Origin: Pseudideonella sakaiensis
Lineage (GTDB): Bacteria; Pseudomonadota; Gammaproteobacteria; Burkholderiales; Burkholderiaceae_C
Reading direction: 5' to 3'
NCBI RefSeq assembly: GCF_001293525.1
Contig: NZ_BBYR01000044.1
Coordinates: 18,645 to 82,644 of the forward strand
DNA length: 64,000 nt
The notes below the pieces were generated by a model that had not been told where the DNA came from, did not search any database, and saw only the letters and a program-made list of their open reading frames with translations. The position numbers and the translations under genes are program-made. Shown in pieces: positions 47,459 to 57,100 of this stretch (position 1 is the first letter of the stretch; each line of letters opens with the position of its first letter).

Positions 47459-48826
47459 ATGGACCTGCCCGTCGATCCCCTGCACCGCTTCCCCGAGGAC
47501 TTCGTCTGGGGCGTGGCCACCAGCGCCTTCCAGATCGAGGGGTCGGCGCGGGCCGACGGCAAGGGCCCCTCGATCTGGGACCGCTTCTGCGAGCGGCCGG
47601 GCGCCATCGCCGACGGCAGCCATGGCGAGGTGGCCTGCGACCACGTGCAGCGCTGGCGCGAGGACCTCGACCTCGTCGCGGCGCTCGGCGTCGACGCCTA
47701 CCGCTTCTCGGTCTCGTGGCCGCGCGTGCAGCCGCAGGGGCAGGGCGCGTGGAACGACCGTGGCCTCGACTTCTACGAGCGGCTGGTGGACGGCCTGCTG
47801 GCGCGTGGCGTCCGTCCCTACCTCACCTTGAACCACTGGGACCTGCCCGACGCCCTGCAGCAGCGCGGCGGCTGGGCCGCGCGCGACACCGTGCACCGCT
47901 TCGTCGACTATGCGCTGGGCCTGCAGGCGCGGCTGGGCGACCGGGTCGCGGCGATCACGACCCACAACGAGCCCTGGGTGATCGCGACGCTCGGCCACGA
48001 GTGGGGCAGCTTCGCCCCGGGGCTGAAGGATCGCGCCACCGCGGTCCAGGTCTCGCACCACCTGCTGCTCAGCCATGGCCTGGCGCTGCAGGCGCTGCGC
48101 GCCGCGGGCTGCCGCGCGCGCCTGGGCATCGTGCTCAACCTCGCGCCGGTGCATGCCGCCACCCGCAGCGCGGCGGACCGGGTGCAGGCGCGCATCGACG
48201 ACGGGCGCCTGGTGCGCTGGTACATGGACCCGCTGTTCCATGGCCGCTACCCCGACGACGTGCTGGAGCACCTGGGCGCCGATGCGCCGCGCACCGAGCC
48301 CGGCGACCTCGCGGCGATCGCCACGCCGATGGACTTCCTGGGGATCAACTACTACTCGCGCTCGGTGGCGAGCGCCGACGGCTCCTGGCAGGCCGGCCGC
48401 AGCGGCCTGGCCTTGACCGACATGGGCTGGGAGGTCTATCCGACGGGGCTGACCGAGCTGCTGCTGCGCCTGCACCGCGACTGGCCCGTGCCGCCGCTCT
48501 ACGTGAAGGAGAACGGCGCGGCCTTCCGCGACGAGTGCGTCGACGGCCGGGTGCACGATGCCGAGCGGGTCGCCTACCTCGCCGCGCACATCGCGGCCGT
48601 CGGCGCCGCGCTGGCCGCGGGCGTGCCGGTGGCCGGCTACATGGTCTGGAGCCTGCTCGACAACTTCGAATGGACCTCGGGCTACGCGAAGCGCTTCGGA
48701 CTCGTGCACGTCGACTACGCGACGCAGCGCCGCACCCTCAAGGACAGCGCGCGCTGGTACCGCGACTTCCTGCGCCGCCAGCGCGCGCTGCGCTCGTCGC
48801 CGGCCGCCGAACCGGCGCTCGCCTGA
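47459..48826 (+). CDS. GH1 beta-glucosidase
   Basis: A 455-residue family 1 glycoside hydrolase. The N-terminal signature FPEDFVWGVATSAFQIEGSA is at 11-30. The acid/base Glu171 is in TTHNEPW and the nucleophile Glu351 in YVKENGAAF. The C-terminal YMVWSLLDNFEWTSGYAKRFGLVHVDY forms the substrate-binding loop. No signal peptide is present, so it acts in the cytoplasm, releasing glucose from short beta-gluco-oligosaccharides. First gene of the plus-strand operon; ATG 47459 lies 30 bases after the operator. Confidence 0.95.
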   Translation: MDLPVDPLHRFPEDFVWGVATSAFQIEGSARADGKGPSIWDRFCERPGAIADGSHGEVACDHVQRWREDLDLVAALGVDAYRFSVSWPRVQPQGQGAWNDRGLDFYERLVDGLLARGVRPYLTLNHWDLPDALQQRGGWAARDTVHRFVDYALGLQARLGDRVAAITTHNEPWVIATLGHEWGSFAPGLKDRATAVQVSHHLLLSHGLALQALRAAGCRARLGIVLNLAPVHAATRSAADRVQARIDDGRLVRWYMDPLFHGRYPDDVLEHLGADAPRTEPGDLAAIATPMDFLGINYYSRSVASADGSWQAGRSGLALTDMGWEVYPTGLTELLLRLHRDWPVPPLYVKENGAAFRDECVDGRVHDAERVAYLAAHIAAVGAALAAGVPVAGYMVWSLLDNFEWTSGYAKRFGLVHVDYATQRRTLKDSARWYRDFLRRQRALRSSPAAEPALA

Positions 48827-48827
48827 C

Positions 48828-49745
48828 ATGAAGCCGCCGCGCAGGAAGGGCTGGACCCTGGTCTGGCACGACGAGTTCGACGGCAGCGAGGTGGACCGCG
48901 GCAAGTGGGATTTCGACCTCGGCAACGGCTTCTTCGACTACCGCCACCACACCTGGGTGCCCGGCTGGGGCAACGAGGAGCTCCAGTACTACACGCAGGA
49001 TCCGGAGAACGTGCTCGTGCGCGACGGCTGCCTGGTGGTGCGCGCCGTGAAGGCGCCGCTGCACGGCTGCGGCTACACCTCGGCGCGGCTGAAGACGCGC
49101 CGGCGCGACGGCACGGTGCTGTTCGCCAAGCTGTACGGCCGCATCGAGATCCGCGCCCGGGTGCCCTGGGGCAAGGGCCTGTGGCCGGCGCTGTGGATGC
49201 TGCCGGTGGAGGAGAGCTACGGCGGCTGGGCCGCGAGCGGCGAGATCGACCTGATGGAGATCGTCGGCGAGCGGCCGCACGAGGTGCTCAACAGCCTGCA
49301 CTTCGGCTCGACCTACCCGCTGCGCTCGCTGGTAACCACCACGCATGCGCTGCCCGGCGGCAGCCTGGTGTCGGACTGGCACACCTACGCGGTCGAGTGG
49401 GAGCCCGGCGAGATCCGCTTCTACGTGGACGAGGTGCAGACCTGCACCTACACCCACTGGTGGAGCTGTGGGCTGCAGGTCGACGGGGCCGGCGTGGAGC
49501 CCCGCAAGGCGGCCGAACTGCACCCCTGGCCGGCCCCGTTCGACCGGCCCTTCTACCTCGTGATGAACGTGGCGGTCGGTGGCAACTTTCCCGGGCTGCC
49601 GGATGCGCAGACGCGCTTCCCGGCGGAACTGGTGGTGGACTACGTGCGCGTCTACGACAAGGTCGGCGGCTACGGCCCGCCCCGGCCGCGCGGTCCCGGC
49701 GTGATGCCCTGGCAGAAGGGCCACGTCCGCGAGCGCCGCTTCTGA
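48828..49745 (+). CDS. GH16 beta-1,3(4)-glucanase (laminarinase type)
   Basis: A 305-residue family 16 enzyme. Catalytic residues lie in GEIDLMEIVG: Glu139, Asp141 and Glu144, in the laminarinase pattern E-x-D-x-x-E. The surrounding sandwich strands (WTLVWHDEFDGSEVDRGKWDFDLG, YGRIEIRARVPWGKGLWPALWMLP, DWHTYAVEWEPGEIRFYVD, FYLVMNVAVGGNF) are complete. It starts MKPPRRKGWTLVWHDEF, with no signal peptide, so it appears to be cytoplasmic, unlike most GH16 laminarinases. It begins one base after the GH1 stop. Its substrate would be imported beta-1,3-glucan fragments. Confidence 0.94.
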   Translation: MKPPRRKGWTLVWHDEFDGSEVDRGKWDFDLGNGFFDYRHHTWVPGWGNEELQYYTQDPENVLVRDGCLVVRAVKAPLHGCGYTSARLKTRRRDGTVLFAKLYGRIEIRARVPWGKGLWPALWMLPVEESYGGWAASGEIDLMEIVGERPHEVLNSLHFGSTYPLRSLVTTTHALPGGSLVSDWHTYAVEWEPGEIRFYVDEVQTCTYTHWWSCGLQVDGAGVEPRKAAELHPWPAPFDRPFYLVMNVAVGGNFPGLPDAQTRFPAELVVDYVRVYDKVGGYGPPRPRGPGVMPWQKGHVRERRF

Positions 49746-49763
49746 AGGCCGCTGGAGACGACC

Positions 49764-50786
49764 GTGTCCCTTCCCCGCCACCCCGCCCGTCCCCTCGTTG
49801 CCGGCGCGCCCGGCGCGACCGGCGCGGGCCCGTCCGCCTCCGAGCCCGGCGCAGATCAGGCCCTGGGGGCGCCCGGCGGGCGGCCCCTGGCGGCCGGGCA
49901 CCCCGGCGACGCACCTGCCACGCCCATCGCGCACGCCACGCCTGGCGCCGGCGCAGCCGATCCGCTGCGGGCCGCGCTGCGCGAGGTGCTCGCGCGCGGC
50001 GTGCACGGGCTGTGCTTCAGCCCCTACCTCGAGGGGCAGGCGCCCGGCTCGCCGGTGGACGAGGCGCAGATCGCCGAGCGGCTGGCGATCCTGCGGCCGC
50101 ATGCGCGGTGGATCCGCAGCTTCTCCTGCACCGACGGACACGAGCAGACGCCGCGGCTGGCGCGGGCGATGGGGCTGCGGACGATGGTGGGTGCCTGGCT
50201 CGGCACCGACGCGGCGATCAACGAGCGCGAGATCGCGGCCGTGATCGAGGTCGGCCGGGCCGGCCATGCCGACATCGTCGCGGTCGGCAACGAGGTGCTG
50301 CTGCGCGAGGACCTCGACGAGGACGCGCTGCTCGGCTTCATCCGCCGCGTGCAGGATGCGCTGCCCGGCGTGCCGGTGGGCACGGTGGACGCCTACTACC
50401 TGTTCGAGCGCCACCCGCGCATCGCCGCCGCCTGCGACGTGGTGCTCGCCAACTGCTATCCCTTCTGGGAAGGCTGCCCGCGCGAGCATGCGCTGGCCTA
50501 CATGCAGGACATGGTGCGGCGCACGCGCGCGGCGGCCCCCGGCAAGCGCCTCGTCGTCAGCGAGACCGGCTGGCCCGACCGCGGCAGCCCCTTCCACGGC
50601 GCCGTGCCGTCCACCGAGGGCGCGATCGCCTACTTCGTCGACACGCAGCGCTGGGCCGAGGCGGAAGGCGTGGAGATCTTCCACTTCGCCGCCTTCGACG
50701 AGGCCTGGAAGGTGGGCGCCGAGGGCGACGTGGGCGCCTGGTGGGGCCTGTGGGACAAGGACGGCCAGCCGAAGTTCACCCGATGA
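49764..50786 (+). CDS. GH17-type beta-1,3-glucanase (subgroup A)
   Basis: A 340-residue protein. An unstructured Gly/Pro/Ala-rich N-terminal part (about 1-75) is followed by a GH17-like barrel with acid/base Glu177 in AVGNEVLLR and nucleophile Glu267 in VVSETGWPDRG, and substrate-site aromatics FAAFDEAWK and WGLWDKDG near the end. The start is GTG 49764 with GGAGA six bases upstream. No real signal peptide is seen. It closely resembles the glucanase domain fused to the transporter at 51787-54129 (shared CTDGHE/CTEGHE, VGAW, NEREI, VGNEVLLR, NCYPFWEG), so the two arose by duplication. Confidence 0.88.
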   Translation: MSLPRHPARPLVAGAPGATGAGPSASEPGADQALGAPGGRPLAAGHPGDAPATPIAHATPGAGAADPLRAALREVLARGVHGLCFSPYLEGQAPGSPVDEAQIAERLAILRPHARWIRSFSCTDGHEQTPRLARAMGLRTMVGAWLGTDAAINEREIAAVIEVGRAGHADIVAVGNEVLLREDLDEDALLGFIRRVQDALPGVPVGTVDAYYLFERHPRIAAACDVVLANCYPFWEGCPREHALAYMQDMVRRTRAAAPGKRLVVSETGWPDRGSPFHGAVPSTEGAIAYFVDTQRWAEAEGVEIFHFAAFDEAWKVGAEGDVGAWWGLWDKDGQPKFTR

Positions 50787-51712
50787 CCCGCCTGCAACTG
50801 CCGCTGGACAACGCCATCTGCTACTCGGGCTACCGCGAGGGGCAGGACCCCGGCCGGCGCCTCTACCCGAGCGTCGAGCAGATCCGCGAGGACCTGCACA
50901 TCCTGAGCCGCCACTGGCGCCTGCTGCGGCTGTACGACTGCAGCCTGCACGCCGAGCGGGTGCTGCAGGTGATCCGCGAGGACGGGCTGCCGCTGCGCGT
51001 GCTGCTGGGGGCCCACCTCGCGGCCGAGGTGAACAACCCGGGCTGCCCCTGGGGCGGCCACCATGCCGTGGAGACGCTGGCCGCGAACCGACGCGAGAAC
51101 GACGCCGAGGTCGAGCGGCTGGTCGCGCTGGCCGGGCGCCACCGCGACGAGGTGTTCGCGGTCGCGGTCGGCAACGAGGCCACCGTCGACTGGACCGACC
51201 ACCGCGTGCCGGTCGAGCGCATGATCGAGCAGGTGCGCCGGGTCAAGGCCGCGGTGGCGCAGCCCGTCACCGTCTGCGAGAACTACGTGCCCTGGCGCGA
51301 CTCGCTCGACGCGCTGGCGGCCGAGCTGGATTTCATCTCGCTGCACACCTACCCGGTGTGGGAGTACAAGCCGATCGACGAGGCGCTCGACTACACCCGC
51401 GCCAACGTCGCCAGCGTAACGGCGCGCCACCCGGGCCTGCCGATCGCGATCACCGAGGCGGGCTGGTGCACCGCGAGCAACGGCCGCGGCATGCATGCCG
51501 AGCACGCGGTGCCCGAGCTGCAGGCGATCTACTGCCGCGCGCTGATGGGCTGGGCCCGCGAGGCCGGCCTGCCGTGCTTCGTCTTCGAGGCCTTCGACGA
51601 GCCGTGGAAGGGCTCGGACGACCCGCTCGAGCCGGAGAAGCACTGGGGCCTGTTCACCGTGGACCGGCGCCCCAAGCTGCTGATGCAGCCGCTCTACCCG
51701 GACCTCGCCTGA
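50783..51712 (+). CDS. GH17-type beta-1,3-glucanase (subgroup B)
   Basis: A 309-residue GH17-like protein with no signal peptide. The catalytic pair is Glu132 in VAVGNEATVDW and Glu225 in IAITEAGW. The barrel begins AICYSGYREGQDPG and ends FEAFDEPWKGSDDPLEPEKHWGLFTVDRRPK. It matches the lipoprotein GH17 (57462-59219) better than its neighbour at 49764, sharing YS-Y, LRLYD/IRLFD, VGNE-T and E-GW. The start overlaps the preceding stop (ATGA). It is the last gene of the operon and would trim imported laminari-oligosaccharides in the cytoplasm. Confidence 0.9.
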   Translation: MTRLQLPLDNAICYSGYREGQDPGRRLYPSVEQIREDLHILSRHWRLLRLYDCSLHAERVLQVIREDGLPLRVLLGAHLAAEVNNPGCPWGGHHAVETLAANRRENDAEVERLVALAGRHRDEVFAVAVGNEATVDWTDHRVPVERMIEQVRRVKAAVAQPVTVCENYVPWRDSLDALAAELDFISLHTYPVWEYKPIDEALDYTRANVASVTARHPGLPIAITEAGWCTASNGRGMHAEHAVPELQAIYCRALMGWAREAGLPCFVFEAFDEPWKGSDDPLEPEKHWGLFTVDRRPKLLMQPLYPDLA

Positions 51713-51786
51713 CGGCGGGCAGCCGCCGCGGCTTGCTTCGGCGCCCCGTGCGGCGCGGGCCCGCGCGGGTCGTCGCCGGGCGCGTG

Positions 51787-54129
51787 TCAGCCCAGGTACT
51801 TCGGCCGCTCGTCCTGGTCCCACAGGCCCCAGCGCGTGCCGACCTCGCCCTCCTGCTGCAGCTTCCACGGCTCGTCGAAGGAGGCGAAGTAGCACACCGG
51901 CACGCCCTCGCGGCGCGACCACTGCTGGACCTCGACGAAGTAGCGCATCGCGTTCTCGGCCGTGGGCTGCGCGGCGCCCACCGCGTCGCCCTGGCCCGGC
52001 CAGCCGGTCTCGGCGATCACCACCGGCCGGTCGCCGGCCACCGCCTGCACCAGCGCGTGCATGCGGCGCAGGTCGTGCACCGCGCGGGAGATCGGGCGGC
52101 CTTCCCAGAACGGGTAGCAGTTGGGCAGCAGCACGTCGCAGGCCGCCACGAGGGCTGGGCGTTCCAGCAGCACGGCATAGGCATCGACACAGCCCAGCGG
52201 CACGCCCGCGGGCAGTCCGGCGCGCACGCGGGCCAGCGCGTCGAGCAGCTCCGGCTCGGGCAGGTCGCCGCGCAGCAGCACCTCGTTGCCGACCACCGCG
52301 ATGTCGACCAGGCCGGCCCGCGCCAGTTCGAGCAGCCCGCGGATCTCGCGCTCGTTGCGCGCGCGGTCGCTGCTGATCCAGGCGCCGACCAGGGTCTTCA
52401 GCCCGTGCGCGCGCGCCTCGAGCGGGATCCGCTCGTGGCCCTCGGTGCAGGCGAAGGAGCGCAGCCACCGGGTGTGCGGCGCGAGCAGCGCCACGCGCCG
52501 GCGCACCTGCTCGGCCGCCAGCACGTCGCCCGCGCGCTGGCCCGCGCCGTAGGCGCTGTAGCACAGGCCGTGCATCGGGGTGGCGCGCGCCGCGGCGTAG
52601 CGCGCGGCGAGTTCCTCCGGCGTCGGCGCCCACGTTTCCTCGTGATCCGCCGGCGCCGGCCCGAGGTCCGGCAGCGCGCGACCGATGGCGCCGGGCGCGG
52701 AGGAGCCGCCGGCGCGCGCCTGCTTGCGCTGCGCCAGTTCGGCCTGGACCGCGCGCGCCCGCGGCTCGTCGAGGTCGTAGTGGCGCATGATCCACATCGC
52801 CAGCAGCGTGCCGAGGATGGGCACGCCGGAGTAGAAGAGGCGCAGGCCGTCTACGGCGCCGGCCGGCTGCGTGGCCGCACCGGGCGTGAAGGCCACCAGC
52901 GACATGATCGCGCCGCTGAGCAGCCCGGCGATCGCGAAGCCGAACTTCACCATCCACCAGTAGATCGCGCCGAAGATGCCTTCGCGCCGCTTGCCGGTGG
53001 CCAGCTCGTCGAGGTCGCAGACGTCGGCCGTCATCGACATCATCAGCGTGAACAGGCCGCCGATGCCGAAGCTGAAGAACGGCAGCGCGAGCAGGAACAG
53101 CCACGGCCGGCCGGGCACCATGAGGAACCACAGCAGCACGTAGCCGACCAGCGACAGGCCCTGCGACAGCATGAAGGCGTTCTTCTTGCCGACCCGCCGC
53201 GACATCCACGCCACCGTCGGGATCACCGCGAAGGTGGTGACCAGCGCGCCGACGCTGCCGAACAGCGTCGGCCAGATGCCGGCGGCCGCCGTGCTGCCCT
53301 GGAACAGGTGGTAGACGACGATGAAGAACGAGAACGCCGCCACCGTGTTGAAGGCGTTGAAGATCAGGAAGGTCGCGAAGCACAGCTTGCGGAACGGCGC
53401 CGAGCCGAAGGCCTCGCGGAAGCCGTCGAGGATCTCGCGCACCCCGCCGCCCAGGTTGCGCCAGGTCAGCGGCACCAGCTGGCCGTCGTCCAGGCTGGAG
53501 CGGCTCGGGATGAACAGCGCCGGCACCATCGCCAGCAGCATGCAGACGACGCCCACCCAGACCGCGAGGTGGCGCGTGGCGGTGTCGGCGTTCTCGAACC
53601 AGGCCGGGTCGTACATCACGACCCAGAACCAGGGCGCGATCACCCAGGCCCACTGGCCGATCCACTGCGCGACCGCCATGATGCTGGTGCGCTCGTGGAA
53701 GTCGTCGCTCATCTCGTAGCCGATCGCGACGTAGGGGATGCTGAACAGCGTCAGGCCCGCGTAGAAGACGAAGGACCAGAACAGGAAGTACAGGAAGTTG
53801 TGGGTCAGGCCGTCGGCGCGGTCGAGCTGCCACATCGCGACGAAGGACACGCCCATCACGATCGCGCCGAGGAACACGTAGTGGTGGCGCCGGCCCCAGC
53901 GCGAGCGGGTGTTGTCGGAGATGAAGCCCATGATGGGATCGGTCACCGAGTCGAACACCCGCGGCAGGAAGAACAGGATGCCCCACATCCAGCCCGGGAA
54001 ACCCATGTCCTGGACCAGCACCACCATGAAGATGCCGAGCGCGGCCGGAAACATCTGGTTGGCCAGCATGCCCAGGCCGAAGGCGACCTTCTGGCCGAAC
54101 GGGACCGGTGCGGAGCGGGGCTGGGACAT
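51787..54129 (-). CDS. GPH-type sugar:cation symporter fused to a C-terminal GH17 glucanase domain
   Basis: One uninterrupted 780-residue frame. Residues 1-450 are a glycoside-pentoside-hexuronide family transporter: FGLGMLANQMFPAALGIFM, the family motif RVFDSVTDPIMGFISDNTRSRWGRR (57-81), and about 12 membrane helices ending WIMRHYDLDE. A charged linker (about 451-515) leads to a complete GH17-like domain (about 518-780) with acid/base Glu616 in VVGNEVLLR and nucleophile Glu707 in VIAETGWPG. With both ends of such transporters facing the cytoplasm, the glucanase should sit at the inner mouth of the carrier, cutting beta-1,3-gluco-oligosaccharides on entry. Last gene of the minus-strand operon. 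The fusion is supported by high coding bias throughout and no internal stop. Confidence 0.92.
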   Translation of the reverse strand: MSQPRSAPVPFGQKVAFGLGMLANQMFPAALGIFMVVLVQDMGFPGWMWGILFFLPRVFDSVTDPIMGFISDNTRSRWGRRHHYVFLGAIVMGVSFVAMWQLDRADGLTHNFLYFLFWSFVFYAGLTLFSIPYVAIGYEMSDDFHERTSIMAVAQWIGQWAWVIAPWFWVVMYDPAWFENADTATRHLAVWVGVVCMLLAMVPALFIPSRSSLDDGQLVPLTWRNLGGGVREILDGFREAFGSAPFRKLCFATFLIFNAFNTVAAFSFFIVVYHLFQGSTAAAGIWPTLFGSVGALVTTFAVIPTVAWMSRRVGKKNAFMLSQGLSLVGYVLLWFLMVPGRPWLFLLALPFFSFGIGGLFTLMMSMTADVCDLDELATGKRREGIFGAIYWWMVKFGFAIAGLLSGAIMSLVAFTPGAATQPAGAVDGLRLFYSGVPILGTLLAMWIMRHYDLDEPRARAVQAELAQRKQARAGGSSAPGAIGRALPDLGPAPADHEETWAPTPEELAARYAAARATPMHGLCYSAYGAGQRAGDVLAAEQVRRRVALLAPHTRWLRSFACTEGHERIPLEARAHGLKTLVGAWISSDRARNEREIRGLLELARAGLVDIAVVGNEVLLRGDLPEPELLDALARVRAGLPAGVPLGCVDAYAVLLERPALVAACDVLLPNCYPFWEGRPISRAVHDLRRMHALVQAVAGDRPVVIAETGWPGQGDAVGAAQPTAENAMRYFVEVQQWSRREGVPVCYFASFDEPWKLQQEGEVGTRWGLWDQDERPKYLG

Positions 54130-54153
54130 GGGGTCTCGGGGTGAGGCGGCGGG

Positions 54154-57100
54154 TCAGGGCGCGAGGTCGATCTCGACGGCCTCGACGCCGCGCGGGTCGA
54201 AGCGCGCACCGGGGTGCTCGGTCCAGCACCCGTCGCGGCAGGTGCGCACGCGCAAGCCCGCGCCGATGCGGATGCGGAAAGGCACGCGTGCCAGCGTGAA
54301 GGCGAGCGCGCCGCCAGGCGGGATCTCGCTGCGCTCGACCAGCACGGGGTCGATGCGGACCATGCCGTCCGCGAAGCGCAGGCCCAGCTCGCCCCAGCGG
54401 GTGAGGATCTCTTCCTTCACCTGGCCGGTCATGCCCGGCTGCTGCGCGCCGCCCTCGGCCGGGGTGTGGCTGTAGGGATCGGCCGGGAAGGCGCCGTACT
54501 CGGCCGCGCTCTTGCGGTAGCCGAGCCCGTCGCGCACCCGCCGGTAGTGGGCCACCAGCGCCGGCAGCTCGGCTGCGCCGGCATCCGAGGCCGCGAACAC
54601 GCAGGCCTGCACCTTGAGCAGCAGCTTGGCCACCATGTGCCAGTAGATGCAGCCCAGGCCCTCGTAGGCGAACATGGTCCCCGAGCGCCCGGTGAAGCGG
54701 TGGTGCGCCAGCAGCCGGTCGTAGGCCTGCGCAAGCGGCGCGAGCGCGTCGCCCCAGTCGCGGCCGGCGGCCTCGAGGTCGCCGCGGTTGGCCAGCGCGG
54801 GTGCGAAGCGCACGGTGCCGTCGTGCTGGCGTTGCAGCAGGTCGGTCCGGCCGGCGCGCAGGATCGCCTGCGTCACCGGCAGGGCGAGCGCGGGCCCGTC
54901 CAGCCGGTTGCGCTCGAGGAAGCGGGGCAGGGCACGGTCCGGGTAGAGCAGGAAGCTGCGGCGGACCGGGTCGTGCAGCGGGCTGGCGAACAGCGTGTCG
55001 AGCAGGCGCAGCGCGTCGGCGTGGGAGAGCCGCCCGCTGGACAGCATTGCGACCTGGCCTTCGAGCATCGGGTACAGCCGCTCCAGCGTCGCCTGCCCGG
55101 GCACGGACAGGTCGACCAGCAGGTAGCTGTCGAACAGCCCGTCCGGCCGCCGGCAGCGCGCCAGGCTCGCATCCACCAGCGGCAGCAGCCGCTGCGCCAG
55201 ACCGACCAGCAGGCCCGCCGGGGCGCGGGCCGGCACGCGCCCCTCGGCACCGCGGGAGGCCTGCGCCCGCCAGCCGTCCAGCAGGCTGCCGGCGCCGTCG
55301 AGGTAGGCGCGGCGCTGCACGGGATCGTCGCAGGCGGACAGCGGTGTGCGGCTCACCAGCGCGTCCAGCGCCTCCAGCGCCTGGCAGGTCGACGCGGGCA
55401 GGTCGAAGGGTGCATGGGCCGCGGGCCAGTCCACCAGGAAGCCGAGGAAGCGCCGCAGGTGGGCCAGCGTCACCGCGGACACGCCCTGGCCGACCAGCGC
55501 ATTGTTCGCGTCGTTCCACTCGGGCCGCTGGGTGTGCATCCACAGCCCGCCGCCCGGCAGCAGGCTGCCGGCCTTGGCCAGCACGATGGTCGCGAGCTTC
55601 TCGCCCAGCGTGGCCAGCACCGGCTGCCCGTCGGCGTCGCAGACGAGGCGGCCATCGCTGCCGAGCACCGTCGCGCGGGCCAGCGCCCGCGCGTGGGCGT
55701 CCGCGTCGAAAACCAGCGTGGACTTCGGCCGTGCGGTCTGCTCGGCGTGCGGCCGCAGCCGGTAGGGCACGTCGGCGAAGCCGTGCAGCGGGCGGTCCCA
55801 CCAGCCGTCCAGCAGCGCCGGGTCGCGCGCCCGCGCCGCCTCCATCAGGCGCAGCAGGTAGATGACCTGGTGGTCGCCCCAGTAGCCGATCTGGCTCCAG
55901 GGGTCGTCGGGCTCGATCACCTCCCAGTCGATGCCGGCCCGGCCGATGCGGTAGGGGTTGTAGCCGTCGGGCGTCATCGCGCCGAGGAAGGTGGCGATCA
56001 TCGAGCCGGCGTAGTCCGGCGCGCTGGCGAGCAGGGCCTCCCAGTTCTGGAAGATGTCGCGCCAGTTCCCCTCGTGGTTCAGCACGCGGCGCCCCGCCGC
56101 ATCGCGCACCTGGACCGAGAAACGGTTCCAGGGCCGGCTGGGATCGCCATGGCGGCGGCTGAAGGTCAGCGGCAGGTAGGCCAGCAGCAGGCGCTCGCCC
56201 TGCGGCCCGGCGGCCGCGCGCGCCGCGTCGATCGCGGCCGCCCGCTCGATGCGCGGCGGCCACGCCGCGAGGGTGTCGGCCAGCCGCGCGGCGGTCGGGC
56301 GGTGGCGCAGCGCAAGGAAGTCGCGCAGGTCGTCGCGGTCGAGCGAGGTCCCGTCGGCGAAGACCCCGCCGCGCATGATGTTGAACAGCACGTTGGCCCG
56401 GTGGTGCGCAGCGGCCATCGGGTCGGCGGAGACTTGCAGGCCGTCGGCGCAGGCCAGCAGGTGGTCCAGGCCGGCGGTGTTGGCGGCCACCGCGGCGCGG
56501 ATCTCGGCCTCGGTGCCGCCGCCGTTCTCGAGCCGATACAGCAGCTCGGCCACCTGCACCTGCGAGCGCGGGGCATCGATGACCTGGTGCCAGGCCAGGC
56601 CCGCCGTCTCGACGCCGGCCTCGAACTGCACCAGGAAGGCGCCGCGGCGGCCGCGCGTGAGGTCCTCGGCCTGCACCGCCGCGCCGCGGCAGAAGGCGGG
56701 CACCTGTGCATCGGACAGCAGCGTGCGGCTGCCCGCGGGCACGCCGGCGTGCCAGGCCACCAGGGCCTCGAAGCTCTCCTTGGGCTCGGCGCGGTCCCAG
56801 ATGCGGGCGTACAGCGTGTACAGGCCGAACCGCCCGCCGGCCGCCGACTCGTTCCACTTGTAGGCGTCGGCCAGGCTGCTCATCGTGGTGGCGTGCGCAA
56901 CGCTCAGGCCGGGGGGCACCAGGTCCAGCAGCCCGTCGAGCACCTGCACGCGCACCAGGCCCGCGTCGGCGCGCAGCCGCACGCGGCGCACCAGGCCGAG
57001 CGTCGCGGTGCTCGACCACTCCTGCTCGACGTGCAGGCGGCCCGAGGGGTGCGTCTCGCTCAGCCGCAGCCGGGTGCCGGACAGGTTCTTCCAGACCGAG

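Noticed and set aside
51753..51766. GCGCGGGCCCGCGC palindrome between the convergent GH17 and symporter-fusion genes, considered as a terminator or operator
   Set aside because: There is no loop and no T-run, and such G+C-only palindromes are expected by chance in this composition.
51787..52578. GH17 part of the symporter fusion considered as a separate gene
   Set aside because: The frame is continuous with the transporter, with no stop and no obvious start or ribosome-binding site in the linker; the linker also shows normal coding bias.
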